DNA of 64,000 nt from Acidovorax facilis (GTDB lineage Bacteria; Pseudomonadota; Gammaproteobacteria; Burkholderiales; Burkholderiaceae_C), in NCBI RefSeq assembly GCF_023913775.1, contig NZ_JAMXAX010000016.1:1-64000 (forward strand), in the 5' to 3' direction. Position 1 is the first letter of the stretch. Each line of letters begins with the position of its first letter. The position numbers were made by a program, and so were the translations under genes. Shown one piece after another: positions 52,784 through 63,929 of this stretch. The notes beneath the pieces were generated by a model. It was not told the origin of the DNA and did no database searches. It saw nothing but the letters and a program-made list of their open reading frames with translations.

Positions 52784-53395
52784 TCAGAAAGCAGCGCCGC
52801 CAGGCGCTGGCAGGGGTGTCGCCGCCAGGGGTGCCGCAGCGGGCTGCACAGCAGGCAAAAGCTGGTCCACAAAATCACCCAGGCTGGCATGCACGCGCGT
52901 GCCCGGCGGAACCCCCGCTGGCAAGGGGCCACCGGGGTGCACCTGCGCCGACTGCCCCGTGCACACCAGGTGCAGCTGTGCGCCCAGTGCGGCGCCTGCC
53001 TGCAGGTGCGCGGTGCAGCTGCCCACCACCTGCACATCCTCACGCTCCACCCCATAGCGGTCACTGATCTGCTCCAGCAGGCCGGGGGCGGGCTTGCGGC
53101 ACGCACACTCCTCATCGGCCGCGTGGGGGCAGTAGAAAACGGCATCAATGCGCCCGCCCACCGCCGCCACCTGACGGTGCATCTTGGCGTGAATGGCGTT
53201 GAGCGCCACCACATCAAACAAGCCCCGGCCCAGGCCCGGCTGGTTGGTGGCCACCACCACATGCCAGCCCGCATGGTTGAGGCGCGCAATGGCTTCGAGC
53301 GCGCCCGGCACAGCGGTCCACTCGTCGGCAGCGGTGACGTAGTCGTCCGCCAGCGGGTTGAGGGTGCCGTCGCGGTCGAGGATGGCGAGTTTCAT
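52784..53395 (-). CDS. gmhB: D-glycero-beta-D-manno-heptose 1,7-bisphosphate 7-phosphatase
   Basis: LPS inner-core heptose synthesis. 203 residues. HAD motifs: LAILDRDGTLN (DxDGT), VVATNQPGLGRGLFD, HAADEECACRKPAPGLLEQI (zinc-binding Cys cluster CPHAADEECACRKP), and VGSCTAHLQAGAALG where DxxxD is expected (here S-C-T replaces part of the usual VGDS/LRD motif; check). The last ~20 residues are Ala-rich and probably variable. Between glyS and plsC, the usual Burkholderiales order as I recall. Confidence 0.9.
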   Translation of the reverse strand: MKLAILDRDGTLNPLADDYVTAADEWTAVPGALEAIARLNHAGWHVVVATNQPGLGRGLFDVVALNAIHAKMHRQVAAVGGRIDAVFYCPHAADEECACRKPAPGLLEQISDRYGVEREDVQVVGSCTAHLQAGAALGAQLHLVCTGQSAQVHPGGPLPAGVPPGTRVHASLGDFVDQLLPAVQPAAAPLAATPLPAPGGAAF

Positions 53396-53447
53396 AGGAG
53401 GGGTTTACCTTGTGAGAACCGCCAGCCTAGCAGCTTGTGCAAACCGG

Positions 53448-55700
53448 TCAAACCGCCAGGCGGGACAGGTCGGCCACGCGGTTCATCGCGTTGTGCAGCA
53501 TCTTGAGCAGGCCCAGGCGATTCATCCGCACATCCAGCTGCTCGGCGTTGACCATCACATCGTCAAAGAACGCATCCACCGGCGCGCGCAGCACGGCCAG
53601 GGTCTGCAGCGATGCGGTGTAGTCGCCAGCATCGAACTGGGCATTGGCTTCGGGCACAAAACGCTGCAGCGCAGCGTAGAGGTCCTGCTCGGCCTTTTCC
53701 TGCAGCAGCTCGGGGTTGACGTGGGCATCCACCGGGCCTTCGACCTCGGCCTTCTTGAGGATATTGCCCACGCGCTTGTTGGCGGCAGCGAGGGCGGGGC
53801 TTTCGGGCAAGGCGGCGAAGGCGCGCACTGCGGCCAGTTGTTTTTCGACCAGTGCCAGGCGCTGCGGACGCAGGGCCAGCACCGCGTCGACTTCCTGGGC
53901 GCTGTAGCCCTGCTCGCGCAGGCTGCCGGCGAGGCGGTCGTAGATGAAGTCTGTCAGCTGCTCCGCCGCCGTCGGGTTCATCGAAGTGCCGACACGAACA
54001 GTTGCCACACCGAACTGAACTCCCCCACGAGACCGGTTTACCGCCTCCATCTCCTGCACGGACTTTTCAGAGACAGCACTAGCAAATACTTGCTCGCCGA
54101 ATATGGAAAAAGTCGATTGAACCAATGACTGCAGATCCAGCGGCAGATCCTTCTCGACCAGCATGCGGATCACGCCCAGCGCATGGCGGCGCAGCGCAAA
54201 CGGGTCGCGGTCGCCCGTGGGCAGGTTGCCGATGCCGAACATGCCCACCAGGGTTTCCAGCTTGTCGGCCAGCGCCACCACGACGCCCGCCGTGTTGCGC
54301 GGCAGCGCGTCGCCTGCAAAACGCGGCTTGTAGTGGTCTTCGATGGCGTGCGCCACGGCTTCGCCCAGGCCGTCGTTGAGCGCGTAGTAGCCACCCATGA
54401 TGCCCTGCAGCTCGGGGAACTCGCCCACCATGTCGGTCACGAGGTCGGTCTTGGCCAGCAAAGCGGCTTGGTCGGCATCGGCCACCAAAGCGGCGTCGCC
54501 CAATTGGGTGGCAATGGCCTTGGCGATGGCGCGCACGCGTTCCACGCGTTCGCCCTGCGTGCCCAGCTTGTTGTGATAGACCACCTTGCCCAGGCCTTCG
54601 ACGCGCGAGGCCAAGGTTTTCTTACGGTCCTGGTCAAAGAAGAACTTCGCGTCGGCCAAGCGCGGGCGCACCACGCGCTCGTTGCCCCCGGTCACAAAGC
54701 TCGTGTCTTCGGGGCTGATGTTGCTGACCACGAGGAACTTGTTGGTCAGCTTGCCAGCGGCGTCGAGCAGCGGGAAGTACTTCTGGTTGGCCTTCATCGT
54801 GAGGATGAGGCACTCTTGCGGCACGCCCAGGAACTGCTCTTCAAACTGGCAGATGACCACGTTGGGCCGCTCGACCAGTGCGGTCACTTCGTCCAGCAGG
54901 GCTTCGTCTTCGATGGGGCGGGCGCCATTGCCGACCTTGGCGGCAGCAGCGGCCAGCTGGCGCGCGATCTCGGCCTTGCGCTCGGCAAAGCTGGCGATCA
55001 CGGCGCCATCCTTCTTCAGCGTGGCGGCGTAGCTGTCGGCATCGGCCAGCACCACGGGCGACACGGCGGCTTCAAAACGGTGGCCGGTGGTGCTGTTGCC
55101 AGCGGTCAGACCCAGCGCCTTCACGGGCACCACCGTGCTGCCATGCAGCGCGACCAGGCCGTGTGCGGGGCGCACAAAGTTCACGCTGGTCCAGCCGGGC
55201 AGCTCACAGTCGGTTTCGAGCTGGTAGCTCATCACCTTGGGGATGGGGAGCTTGGCGATGGCTTCATCCAGCGCCTTTTGCAGGCCAGCCGCCAACGTGG
55301 CACCGGGCACCACGCTGTCGTAGAACAACGCTTCGGCCTTGCCGTCCTGCGCGCGCTTCAAGGCGGCCACAGCGGCTGCGGGGTTGGACACATCGGCGCC
55401 CAGCGCCTGCAGCTTTTTCAGCAGCGCAGGCGTGGGGTTGCCGTCTTTGTCCAAGCCCACAGTAACGGGCATCAGCTTTTGCTGCACGGCCTTGTCGGCG
55501 GCCTTGTCGGCCACGGCGGTCACATGCGCGGCCAGGCGGCGGGGCGAGGCAAAGGGCGTGACTACCGAGGCAGCCGTCGCCAGGCCCTGGGCCTTGAGCT
55601 GGTCGCCCAGCACGGTGGCGAAGGCATCGCCCAGCTTTTGCAGCGCCTTGGGCGGCAGTTCTTCGACAAACAGTTCAACGAGGAGGTTTTGGGTCGTCAT
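53448..55700 (-). CDS. glyS: Glycine-tRNA ligase beta subunit
   Basis: 750 residues, somewhat longer than E. coli GlyS (~689). Family segments: LLVELFVEELPPKALQKLGDAF, FVRPAHGLVALHG, GHRFE, VICQFEEQFLGVPQECLILTMKANQKYFPL, FVVSNI, VVRPRLADAKFFFDQDRKKTL, DPFALRRHALGVIRML. Between this block and LTDFIYDRLAGSLREQGY there is an unusual stretch (about codons 527-579, bases 53960-54125) of AT-richer DNA and atypical residues. glyQ is 21 bases upstream. Confidence 0.95.
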   Translation of the reverse strand: MTTQNLLVELFVEELPPKALQKLGDAFATVLGDQLKAQGLATAASVVTPFASPRRLAAHVTAVADKAADKAVQQKLMPVTVGLDKDGNPTPALLKKLQALGADVSNPAAAVAALKRAQDGKAEALFYDSVVPGATLAAGLQKALDEAIAKLPIPKVMSYQLETDCELPGWTSVNFVRPAHGLVALHGSTVVPVKALGLTAGNSTTGHRFEAAVSPVVLADADSYAATLKKDGAVIASFAERKAEIARQLAAAAAKVGNGARPIEDEALLDEVTALVERPNVVICQFEEQFLGVPQECLILTMKANQKYFPLLDAAGKLTNKFLVVSNISPEDTSFVTGGNERVVRPRLADAKFFFDQDRKKTLASRVEGLGKVVYHNKLGTQGERVERVRAIAKAIATQLGDAALVADADQAALLAKTDLVTDMVGEFPELQGIMGGYYALNDGLGEAVAHAIEDHYKPRFAGDALPRNTAGVVVALADKLETLVGMFGIGNLPTGDRDPFALRRHALGVIRMLVEKDLPLDLQSLVQSTFSIFGEQVFASAVSEKSVQEMEAVNRSRGGVQFGVATVRVGTSMNPTAAEQLTDFIYDRLAGSLREQGYSAQEVDAVLALRPQRLALVEKQLAAVRAFAALPESPALAAANKRVGNILKKAEVEGPVDAHVNPELLQEKAEQDLYAALQRFVPEANAQFDAGDYTASLQTLAVLRAPVDAFFDDVMVNAEQLDVRMNRLGLLKMLHNAMNRVADLSRLAV

Positions 55701-55721
55701 GTTCTTGTTCTTTCCGCGCGC

Positions 55722-56627
<906 letters not shown>

Positions 56628-56825
56628 GGCGTCTTTGGCTGAGGCACTGGCAAGCCAGGGCCGAGCAAGTAAGGGGAAAAAGAAGAAAAGGCGGTGCGGA
56701 TGCCAGCCCCGGCGCCTGCCACCCCAAAGGTAGCAAGGACGGGCCTCGCGCGCGCAAACCAGTGATTTTACGGCGCGCAGCCGCACGTGCTGCTGCAGCG
56801 CCCGCAACATCGGCCCGCGCCCATG

Positions 56826-56943
56826 AAAAAAGGCCGGAGCCCTTTTGGAGCACCAGCCTTCCCAACCAGTCACGCAGGCTATAGCCCGTTGCGTACCAGT
56901 GACCACCTTTGCGGGTAGCCCGTCGGCGCACGTGTTGTGCGCC
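56826..56943 (-). ncRNA. Candidate structured leader/small RNA with terminator upstream of glyQ
   Basis: On the minus strand, in order: a perfect hairpin GGCGCAC / GTGCGCC (56943-56937 with 56931-56925, loop AACAC); ACGGGCTA repeated twice; a stem GTCAC...GTGAC enclosing GCA/TGC and the self-complementary GGCTATAGCC; then a terminator: AAGGCTGG (56860-56853) with CCGGCCTT (56837-56830) and six U. It ends ~200 bases before the glyQ ATG, so it may be an attenuator or an independent small RNA. Not recognised as a known riboswitch. Confidence 0.4.
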
Positions 56944-56987
56944 AAGTCAAATCAACTATCCATCGCGCTGGCCGGAGCGCCACCACA

Positions 56988-57083
56988 GGGCGCTGCCTGG
57001 GCGAGTGCCCCCGCGCAAGGGCCGCCCCACCGCGCTGGGGGCGTCCCCCTTCAGGGGGAAGGCGCGCAGCGCCTCAGGGGGTC
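56988..57083 (-). repeat. Family-2 3'-end repeat after the asparaginase gene
   Basis: On the minus strand, a few bases after the stop: CCCCCTGAGGCGCTGCGCGCC, TTCCCCCTGAAGGGGGA, CGCCCCCAGCGCGGTGGGGCGGCCC. The fullest copy in the window. Orientation follows the gene. Confidence 0.75.
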
Positions 57084-57086
57084 TTC

Positions 57087-58377
<1,291 letters not shown>

Positions 58378-59295
58378 ATGAACTTGCGGCAACTGGAAGT
58401 TTTTCAGGCCGTGCTGCAGACCGGCAACATGAGCGCAGCGGCGCGCCTGCTGTGCATCACGCCCTCGGCGGTCAGCAAGGCCATTGCGCACACCGAGCTG
58501 CAGCTGGGCTACCGGCTGTTCAACCGCACACCTTCGGGCTTGACCCCCACCCCCGAGGCCCAGGTGCTCGCGGCCGAATCCACTGGCATCTACCGGCAGC
58601 TGGATGCGCTTAAGCGCACCGCGCGCAACCTGGCCACCAGCGATTCGGGCGATGTACGCCTGGGGGCGATCCCGTCGATCACCCACGAGTTTCTGCCGCG
58701 CCTGTTGCAACACCATGCCGAGCAGCATCCGCAGGTGGGCGTGGAGGTGCGCACCATCCACCAGGACCAGATGACGCAGGCGCTGCTCACGCGCAGCGTG
58801 GACTTTTGCCTGGGTTTCTACAAACACCCGCACCCGCAAATTGCGAGCGACCTGCTGGTCAGTGGTCGCCTGTACCTGGCGGTGGCGACCAGTGTGTGGG
58901 CACGTGCACCCCGTGCCGCCAGCCCCGGCGCGCGGCTGGCGCAGGTGCCGGTGATCCGCCTGGTGGGCGACGACCCCATGCGCCAGGCGATTGACGAACT
59001 CGCGCAACGGCTGGGCTCTCCCGCCGGGCCTGGCATCCAGGTGCAGACATCGCGCCTGGCGCTGGAGCTGGTGCGCCGGGGCATGGGCTGGACGGTGGTG
59101 GACTTTCTCACCGCCAAGGGGCTCGACCCCGCGCAGATAGTGGCGCAGGAGCTGCACGAACTGCCCCCCATGTCGCTGTACAGCTACCACGCAAGGGCGT
59201 TGCCACCAGGACTGCAGGCCACGCGCATGCTGGCGATGCTGCCCACCCTGCTGCACGAGGCCCTGCAGCCCAACCCCAAGCCTGCCAAGCGCTAG
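58378..59295 (+). CDS. LysR-family regulator
   Basis: 305 residues from ATG 58378; upstream in-frame start at 58282 would add a His-rich non-conserved tail. HTH at 1-60 (MNLRQLEVFQAVLQTGNMSAAARLLCITPSAVSKAIAHTELQLGYRLFNRTPSGLTPTPEAQVL), then a substrate-binding domain (GDVRLGAIPSITHEFLPRLL). Most likely autoregulates and controls the divergent asparaginase gene. Convergent with fabB. Confidence 0.9.
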   Translation: MNLRQLEVFQAVLQTGNMSAAARLLCITPSAVSKAIAHTELQLGYRLFNRTPSGLTPTPEAQVLAAESTGIYRQLDALKRTARNLATSDSGDVRLGAIPSITHEFLPRLLQHHAEQHPQVGVEVRTIHQDQMTQALLTRSVDFCLGFYKHPHPQIASDLLVSGRLYLAVATSVWARAPRAASPGARLAQVPVIRLVGDDPMRQAIDELAQRLGSPAGPGIQVQTSRLALELVRRGMGWTVVDFLTAKGLDPAQIVAQELHELPPMSLYSYHARALPPGLQATRMLAMLPTLLHEALQPNPKPAKR

Positions 59296-59465
59296 GAGGC
59301 TGCGCGGCAGAAGGAGCATCGGCTGCAACGCGCGATAAACCGGTCTCGCGCGGTACTACCTCCTGCGCCCAGGGCCCCACCCTGGGCTTGTCGGTAGCTC
59401 CACGCGATCCTCGGTTTTCGCGCGTTTCGCTTCGATGCCTTCCGCCGCGCAGCCTCCTAGCCCAT

Positions 59466-59503
59466 GAAAAACGGCCTGCATGTCCAAAGACAGGCAGGCC
59501 GTT
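59466..59503 (-). terminator. Rho-independent terminator of fabA-fabB
   Basis: AACGGCCTGC (59470-59479) pairs with GCAGGCCGTT (59494-59503), with inner TGTC/GACA pairing. On the minus strand it is followed by TTTTTC. 19 bases after the fabB stop. Confidence 0.88.
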
Positions 59504-59521
59504 GCAGTGGGCAGGCTGCGG

Positions 59522-60745
59522 TCAGTGGTTCCAGCGGCGCAGCACCAGGCTGGCGTTGGTGCCCCCAAAGCCGAAGCTGTTGGACAACACCGTGGTCAGC
59601 TGCGCATCGCGCGTTTGCGTAACCAGGGGCATGTCACCCAGTGCCGGGTCGGGCGTCTCCACATTGGCGGAACCGGCGATGAAGCCCTTGTCGAGCATGA
59701 TCACGCAGTAGATGGCCTCTTGCACACCCGTGGCACCCAGCGAGTGGCCCGTGAGCGACTTGGTGGACGAAAACGGCGGCACCTTGTCGCCAAACAGGGC
59801 GCGCATGGCGCGCACTTCCTGCATGTCTCCCACCGGCGTGGAGGTGCCATGGGTGTTGATGTAGTCGATGGGGGCGTCGAGCCCTTCCATGGCCTGCTGC
59901 ATGCAGGCAATGGCACCATCGCCCGAGGGGGCCACCATGTCTTCGCCATCGCTGGTGGCGCCAAAGCCCACCACTTCGGCCAGGATGGTGGCGCCGCGCG
60001 CCTGGGCGTGTTCGAGGCTTTCCAGCACCACAGCACCGCCACCGCCCGCAATCACAAAACCGTCGCGGTTCGCGTCGTAGGCGCGCGAGGCCTTCTCGGG
60101 CGTGGCGTTGTACTTGCTGGACATGGCACCCATGCCATCAAACAGCAGCGACATGCCCCAGCTCAATTCCTCGCCACCACCCGCAAACATAACGTCCTGC
60201 ATGCCCCAGGCAATCTGCTGCGCGGCCACACCGATGCAGTGGGCCGAGGTGGAGCAGGCCGAGGTGATGGAGTAGTTGATGCCCTTGACCTTGAAGTTGG
60301 TGGCCAGGCAGGCAGAGACGGTGGAGCTCATGCAGCGCGTGACCTGGTAGGGCCCGACGCGGCGGATACCCTTTTCGCGCAGCGTGTCGGCCGCCTCGAT
60401 CTGGTTGGCAGGCGATCCGCCGCCCGAGCCCATGATGAGGCCGGTGCGCGGGTGGCTCACCTGCTCAGGCGTGAGACCCGCCTGGGCAATGGCGTCTTCG
60501 AGCGCGATCTGCGCATACGCGGCCGCATCACCCATGAAGCGCAGCTGCTTGCGGTCGATACGCGCCTCGATGTCGATCTCAGGCGCACCACCCACCTGGC
60601 TGCGCAGGCCCAGCTCGGTGAATTTTTCGACGGCCTTGATGCCGCTTTTGCCTTCACGCAGTGAGGCTTCCACGGTGGCCAGGTCGTTGCCAATGCACGA
60701 GACGATGCCCGCGCCGGTGATGACTACGCGCTTCTTGGTGGTCAT
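59522..60745 (-). CDS. fabB: 3-oxoacyl-ACP synthase I
   Basis: Elongates unsaturated acyl-ACP in fatty acid synthesis. 407 residues, usual length. Catalytic Cys in [17 protein letters not shown], His in [12 protein letters not shown] and [11 protein letters not shown], Lys nearby ([11 protein letters not shown]). Start overlaps the fabA stop (ATGA). Confidence 0.96.
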   Translation of the reverse strand: MTTKKRVVITGAGIVSCIGNDLATVEASLREGKSGIKAVEKFTELGLRSQVGGAPEIDIEARIDRKQLRFMGDAAAYAQIALEDAIAQAGLTPEQVSHPRTGLIMGSGGGSPANQIEAADTLREKGIRRVGPYQVTRCMSSTVSACLATNFKVKGINYSITSACSTSAHCIGVAAQQIAWGMQDVMFAGGGEELSWGMSLLFDGMGAMSSKYNATPEKASRAYDANRDGFVIAGGGGAVVLESLEHAQARGATILAEVVGFGATSDGEDMVAPSGDGAIACMQQAMEGLDAPIDYINTHGTSTPVGDMQEVRAMRALFGDKVPPFSSTKSLTGHSLGATGVQEAIYCVIMLDKGFIAGSANVETPDPALGDMPLVTQTRDAQLTTVLSNSFGFGGTNASLVLRRWNH

Positions 60746-61263
60746 GCTGCGTCCTTGCCGTCTTCCTCGCGCTTGAACAAGCCCACGCGCAGGTCATTGG
60801 CTACATAGATTTCCTTGCCATCAGCCAGCAGGCGGGCATCGCCAATGGCCATGACCAGCTTGCGCTTGATGACGCGCTTGATGTCGATTTCGTAGGTGAC
60901 GAGCTTCACGTCCGGGCCCACTTCGCCGGTGAACTTGACCTCGCCCGCACCCAGCGCACGGCCCCGGCCGGGCAGCTGCAGCCAGGTCAGGTAAAAACCG
61001 ATGAGCTGCCACATGGCATCGAGCCCCAGGCAGCCGGGCATGACCGGGTCGCCCTGAAAGTGGCAGGTAAAGAACCACAGGTCGGGCTTGACATCGAGCT
61101 CGGCGCGGATCTTTCCCAGCCCGTGCGCGCCACCATCGCTGTCGATGTGCGTGATGCGGTCAAACATCAGCATGGGCGGCAGCGGCAGGCGCCCGCTGTC
61201 GGCGCCGAACAGCCGGCCCTCGCCCGAGGCGATCAGTTGTTCGTAGGAAAAGGAATCTGCCAT
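60742..61263 (-). CDS. fabA: 3-hydroxydecanoyl-ACP dehydratase/isomerase
   Basis: 173 residues from ATG 61263. FabA hot-dog fold: [46 protein letters not shown] (active-site His and Asp). Introduces the cis double bond of unsaturated fatty acids and passes to FabB. A palindrome and a hairpin lie 48-78 bases upstream. Confidence 0.96.
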   Translation of the reverse strand: MADSFSYEQLIASGEGRLFGADSGRLPLPPMLMFDRITHIDSDGGAHGLGKIRAELDVKPDLWFFTCHFQGDPVMPGCLGLDAMWQLIGFYLTWLQLPGRGRALGAGEVKFTGEVGPDVKLVTYEIDIKRVIKRKLVMAIGDARLLADGKEIYVANDLRVGLFKREEDGKDAA

Positions 61264-61310
61264 TTTCAGTCGTGCTCCAGAACAGCGGTTGGCCCGCCTC
61301 AAATCATCGT

Positions 61311-61323
61311 TGTATGCAATACA
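61311..61323. promoter_or_regulatory. Candidate operator palindrome upstream of fabA
   Basis: TGTATGCAATACA: 5-base arms TGTAT/ATACA, 48 bases before the fabA start on the minus strand. A TetR- or GntR-type unsaturated fatty acid regulator (FabR/FadR-like) could bind here. An adjacent hairpin AGCCCCG/CGGGGCT (61323-61341) overlaps its edge. Confidence 0.35.
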
Positions 61324-61422
61324 GCCCCGTCTTGCGGGGCTCTATTATCAAGGCATAGGGAGCTGCCTCTAAACAATGGCCTGCCAAGCCACCCGCCCCG
61401 CCCTCTCGGCGCCTGACCTGGA

Positions 61423-63045
61423 TCAATGGCGGCGCGCCCCCATGTCCTTGTTTCTCGCCCACACGCCAAGCGCCAGCACCAGCGCCCCGAACATCCAGAG
61501 CGGCCACAGGCCCCAGCGCGACACCCACCAGGCGTAGGGCGTGATGGCCCAGCCACTTTGCGCATCCAGCCCCCGGCCTTGCACCTCGCCCTTGAGCACG
61601 CCGCGTGTAGTGCGCGCCAGCAGGTGTGTCACCACACCCCGGTGGTCGATGATGGCGGTGGCGCCGGTGTTGGTGGCGCGCACCATGGGGCGCTCGAACT
61701 CCAGGGCACGCATGCGGCTGATCTGCAGGTGCTGGTCAATGGCCACGGTGTCGCCAAACCAGCCAATGTTGCTGAAGTTGACGAACACCGTGGGCGCCTG
61801 TGCCGGATCGATGAAACGGGCTCCCAGCTCTTCGCCAAAAAGGTCTTCGTAACAGATGTTGGGCGCAATGCGCTGGCCCGCCCAGGCAAAGGAGGGCTGC
61901 CCCACCACACCCCGGTTGAAGTCCCCCAACGGAATGTTCATCATGGCCGTGAACCATTTGAAAAAGGGCGGGATGAATTCGCCAAACGGCACCAGGTGGT
62001 GTTTGTCGTAGCGGTAGGGCGTGGCCCCGGTGGCGGGGCTCATGCCAAGCACCGAATTGGTGTAGCCCTGCGCCTCATCGCCCAGCGGAATGCCCAGCAG
62101 CGCGGCCTGCGGACCCTGCGCGTAGCGCTGCTGGATGCCTTCCAGATAGCCCGGTATGAGCTGCTGGGGCAGCAGCGGGATGGCGGTTTCCGGCGCCACC
62201 ACGAGATCGGCCTTGGCGTCGCGCAGCGCTTCGGCATACCACTTCAGTGCCAGCGGCACGCCGCTGCCCGACTGAAATTTCTCGTCCTGCGGGATATTGC
62301 CCTGCAGAAGCTCCAGGCTCAGGGAAGGCGCCGGGCGCTGCTGGGGTGTGGAGCAGAGATGGATGGCACAAAAGCGGTCTACCGTGGCCAGGGCCAGCGC
62401 TGCCCCCAACGCCAGCAGCAGCGCCCACAGGCGCCAGCCACTGAAGTCGGCGCGCCGCACTTGCACCGCCCCCATCGCCAGCATCGCAGCAACCGCCCCC
62501 AGCCCATAGACGCCCCCGTAGCGCGCCAGCGCCGCCAGCGGCCCATCCACATGGGCATAACCGCCAGCGCCCCAGGGGAACCCCGTCCACAAGGTGCCAC
62601 GCGCCAGTTCGGCCACCAGCCAGAATGCTCCAAAAGTGATAGCTGTTAGCGCTTTACTGGTAAGCGCCAGGCGGCAAAAAATCCCCAACATCGCCGCGTA
62701 GTAGCTGGCGAGGAACGCCGCCAGCCCCAGCACCGCCGCCACGGCCAGCGGCGCTGCCAGCCCGCCGTAGGTGTGCATGGAGATGAAAAGCCACCAGAAG
62801 GTCCCGACCAGCCAGGCCGTGGCAAACAGGCCACCGATGACCGCGCCGCGCTGCCAGGAGACAGACACCGTGGCATGTGGTCGCACCAGCCAGGCCAGCA
62901 CCGCCATGGAGGCGATCTGCAGCCACCACAGGGGCTCACCGCTCCAGGGCCAGGCCAGCGAGGCCGCCTGCGCAACGCCAGCAGCCACGGCCAGCAGCGC
63001 CTGCAGGGCCAGCGGCAGCCCCGGCGTGGAGGTAGCGCGGGCCAT
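61423..63045 (-). CDS. lnt: Apolipoprotein N-acyltransferase, with in-frame palindromic insertion
   Basis: Adds the third acyl chain to bacterial lipoproteins. 540 residues, N-terminal membrane helices and a nitrilase-like domain with the Glu-Lys-Cys triad: VVAPETAIPLLP, YRYDKHHLVPFGEFIP, APNICYEDLFGEE. Start overlaps the corC stop (TGATG). Residues about 126-140 in a membrane-helix region (LALTSKALTAITFGA) are encoded by a family-1 element. Confidence 0.95.
   Translation of the reverse strand: MARATSTPGLPLALQALLAVAAGVAQAASLAWPWSGEPLWWLQIASMAVLAWLVRPHATVSVSWQRGAVIGGLFATAWLVGTFWWLFISMHTYGGLAAPLAVAAVLGLAAFLASYYAAMLGIFCRLALTSKALTAITFGAFWLVAELARGTLWTGFPWGAGGYAHVDGPLAALARYGGVYGLGAVAAMLAMGAVQVRRADFSGWRLWALLLALGAALALATVDRFCAIHLCSTPQQRPAPSLSLELLQGNIPQDEKFQSGSGVPLALKWYAEALRDAKADLVVAPETAIPLLPQQLIPGYLEGIQQRYAQGPQAALLGIPLGDEAQGYTNSVLGMSPATGATPYRYDKHHLVPFGEFIPPFFKWFTAMMNIPLGDFNRGVVGQPSFAWAGQRIAPNICYEDLFGEELGARFIDPAQAPTVFVNFSNIGWFGDTVAIDQHLQISRMRALEFERPMVRATNTGATAIIDHRGVVTHLLARTTRGVLKGEVQGRGLDAQSGWAITPYAWWVSRWGLWPLWMFGALVLALGVWARNKDMGARRH
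62628..62670 (-). repeat. Family-1 palindromic element inside lnt
   Basis: On the minus strand CTGGCGCTTACCAGTAAAG, CGCTAACAGCTATC, ACTTTTGGAGC, close to the intergenic copy at 50361 including the GGAGC end. Codes LALTSKALTAITFGA in frame in a transmembrane segment, with Ala at positions 2, 7 and 10 as in the others. Confidence 0.8.
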
Positions 63046-63929
63046 CAGTCGCTGGCGCTAGCTTCTTCGACCCGCGACACCTTGAACCAGCGCACGGCGC
63101 CGCCCTTGGTGTGCAGCACGACGAAGTGCAGGCCGCTCAGCTGCAGGTGCTCGCCGCGCTTGGGCACATGGCCCATTTCATGGGCAATCAGGCCGCCGAT
63201 GGTTTCGAAGGTTTCATGGGGGTCGCTGCCCTGAACCAGCACATCAAACGCCTCGCACACCCGCTCCACCGAGGTGTCGCCACTCACCCGGTAGGTGCGG
63301 TCGGCCAGGCCAAAGATGTCGCCGTCGTCTTCGGGGATGTCGAACTCGTCCTCGATCTCGCCCACGATCTGTTCGAGCACGTCTTCAATGGTGATGAGCC
63401 CGGCCATGCGGCCAAACTCGTCGATCACGATGGCCAGGTGGTTGCGGTTGCCGCGAAACTCGCGCAGCAGGTCATTCAGGCCCTTGCTTTCAGGCACAAA
63501 GGCGGCCGGGCGCAGCAGCGCTCGGATATTCAGCTCCGGCGCCCGCTGCAACTTGAGCAGGTCCTTGGCCATGAGGATGCCGATGATGTTCTCGCGCTCG
63601 CCCTGGTACACCGGAAACCGCGAGTGCGCGGTGTTGATGACAAGGTGCAGCATCTCGTCAAACGGTGCGTCGATGTTGACGAGGTCCATGCGCGGGGCGG
63701 CCACCATCACGTCGCCCGCCGTCATATCGGCCATGCGGATGACGCGCTCCAGCATCACGCGCGAATCGGCCCCAATGACCTGGTTGTCTTCGGCCTCGGC
63801 CAGGGTCTCAATGAGTTCTTCCGTGGAGTCTGGCCCCGGATGGATGAACTCGGCAACTTTCTGCAGGAAGGTGCGCTTGTCTTCCCTCTCGGGTGGTCGC
63901 CCGGGGTGCGCGGGATGCGGGTCAGACAC
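63045..63929 (-). CDS. corC: CBS-domain CorC/YbeX-family protein
   Basis: 294 residues from GTG 63929. Two CBS domains (VMVAAPRMDLVNIDAPFDEMLHLVINTAHSRFPVYQGERENIIGIL; LLREFRGNRNHLAIVIDEFGRMAGLITIEDVLEQIVGEIEDEFD) and a C-terminal CorC_HlyC domain (YRVSGDTSVERVCEAF, TIGGLIAHEMGHVPKRGEHL). No membrane helix, so cytoplasmic YbeX type. Linked to Mg/Co efflux and ribosome maturation in other bacteria. Upstream of lnt as usual. Confidence 0.92.
   Translation of the reverse strand: MSDPHPAHPGRPPEREDKRTFLQKVAEFIHPGPDSTEELIETLAEAEDNQVIGADSRVMLERVIRMADMTAGDVMVAAPRMDLVNIDAPFDEMLHLVINTAHSRFPVYQGERENIIGILMAKDLLKLQRAPELNIRALLRPAAFVPESKGLNDLLREFRGNRNHLAIVIDEFGRMAGLITIEDVLEQIVGEIEDEFDIPEDDGDIFGLADRTYRVSGDTSVERVCEAFDVLVQGSDPHETFETIGGLIAHEMGHVPKRGEHLQLSGLHFVVLHTKGGAVRWFKVSRVEEASASD

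Larger units (their letters stand above)
56628..57086. other. 459-base region between glyQ and the asparaginase gene
   Basis: No convincing protein gene. From the glyQ side it holds a ~200-base leader, a structured RNA candidate ending in a terminator (56826-56943), and the family-2 repeat of the asparaginase gene (56988-57083). Apparent ORFs here are short extensions of glyQ frames. Confidence 0.6.
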
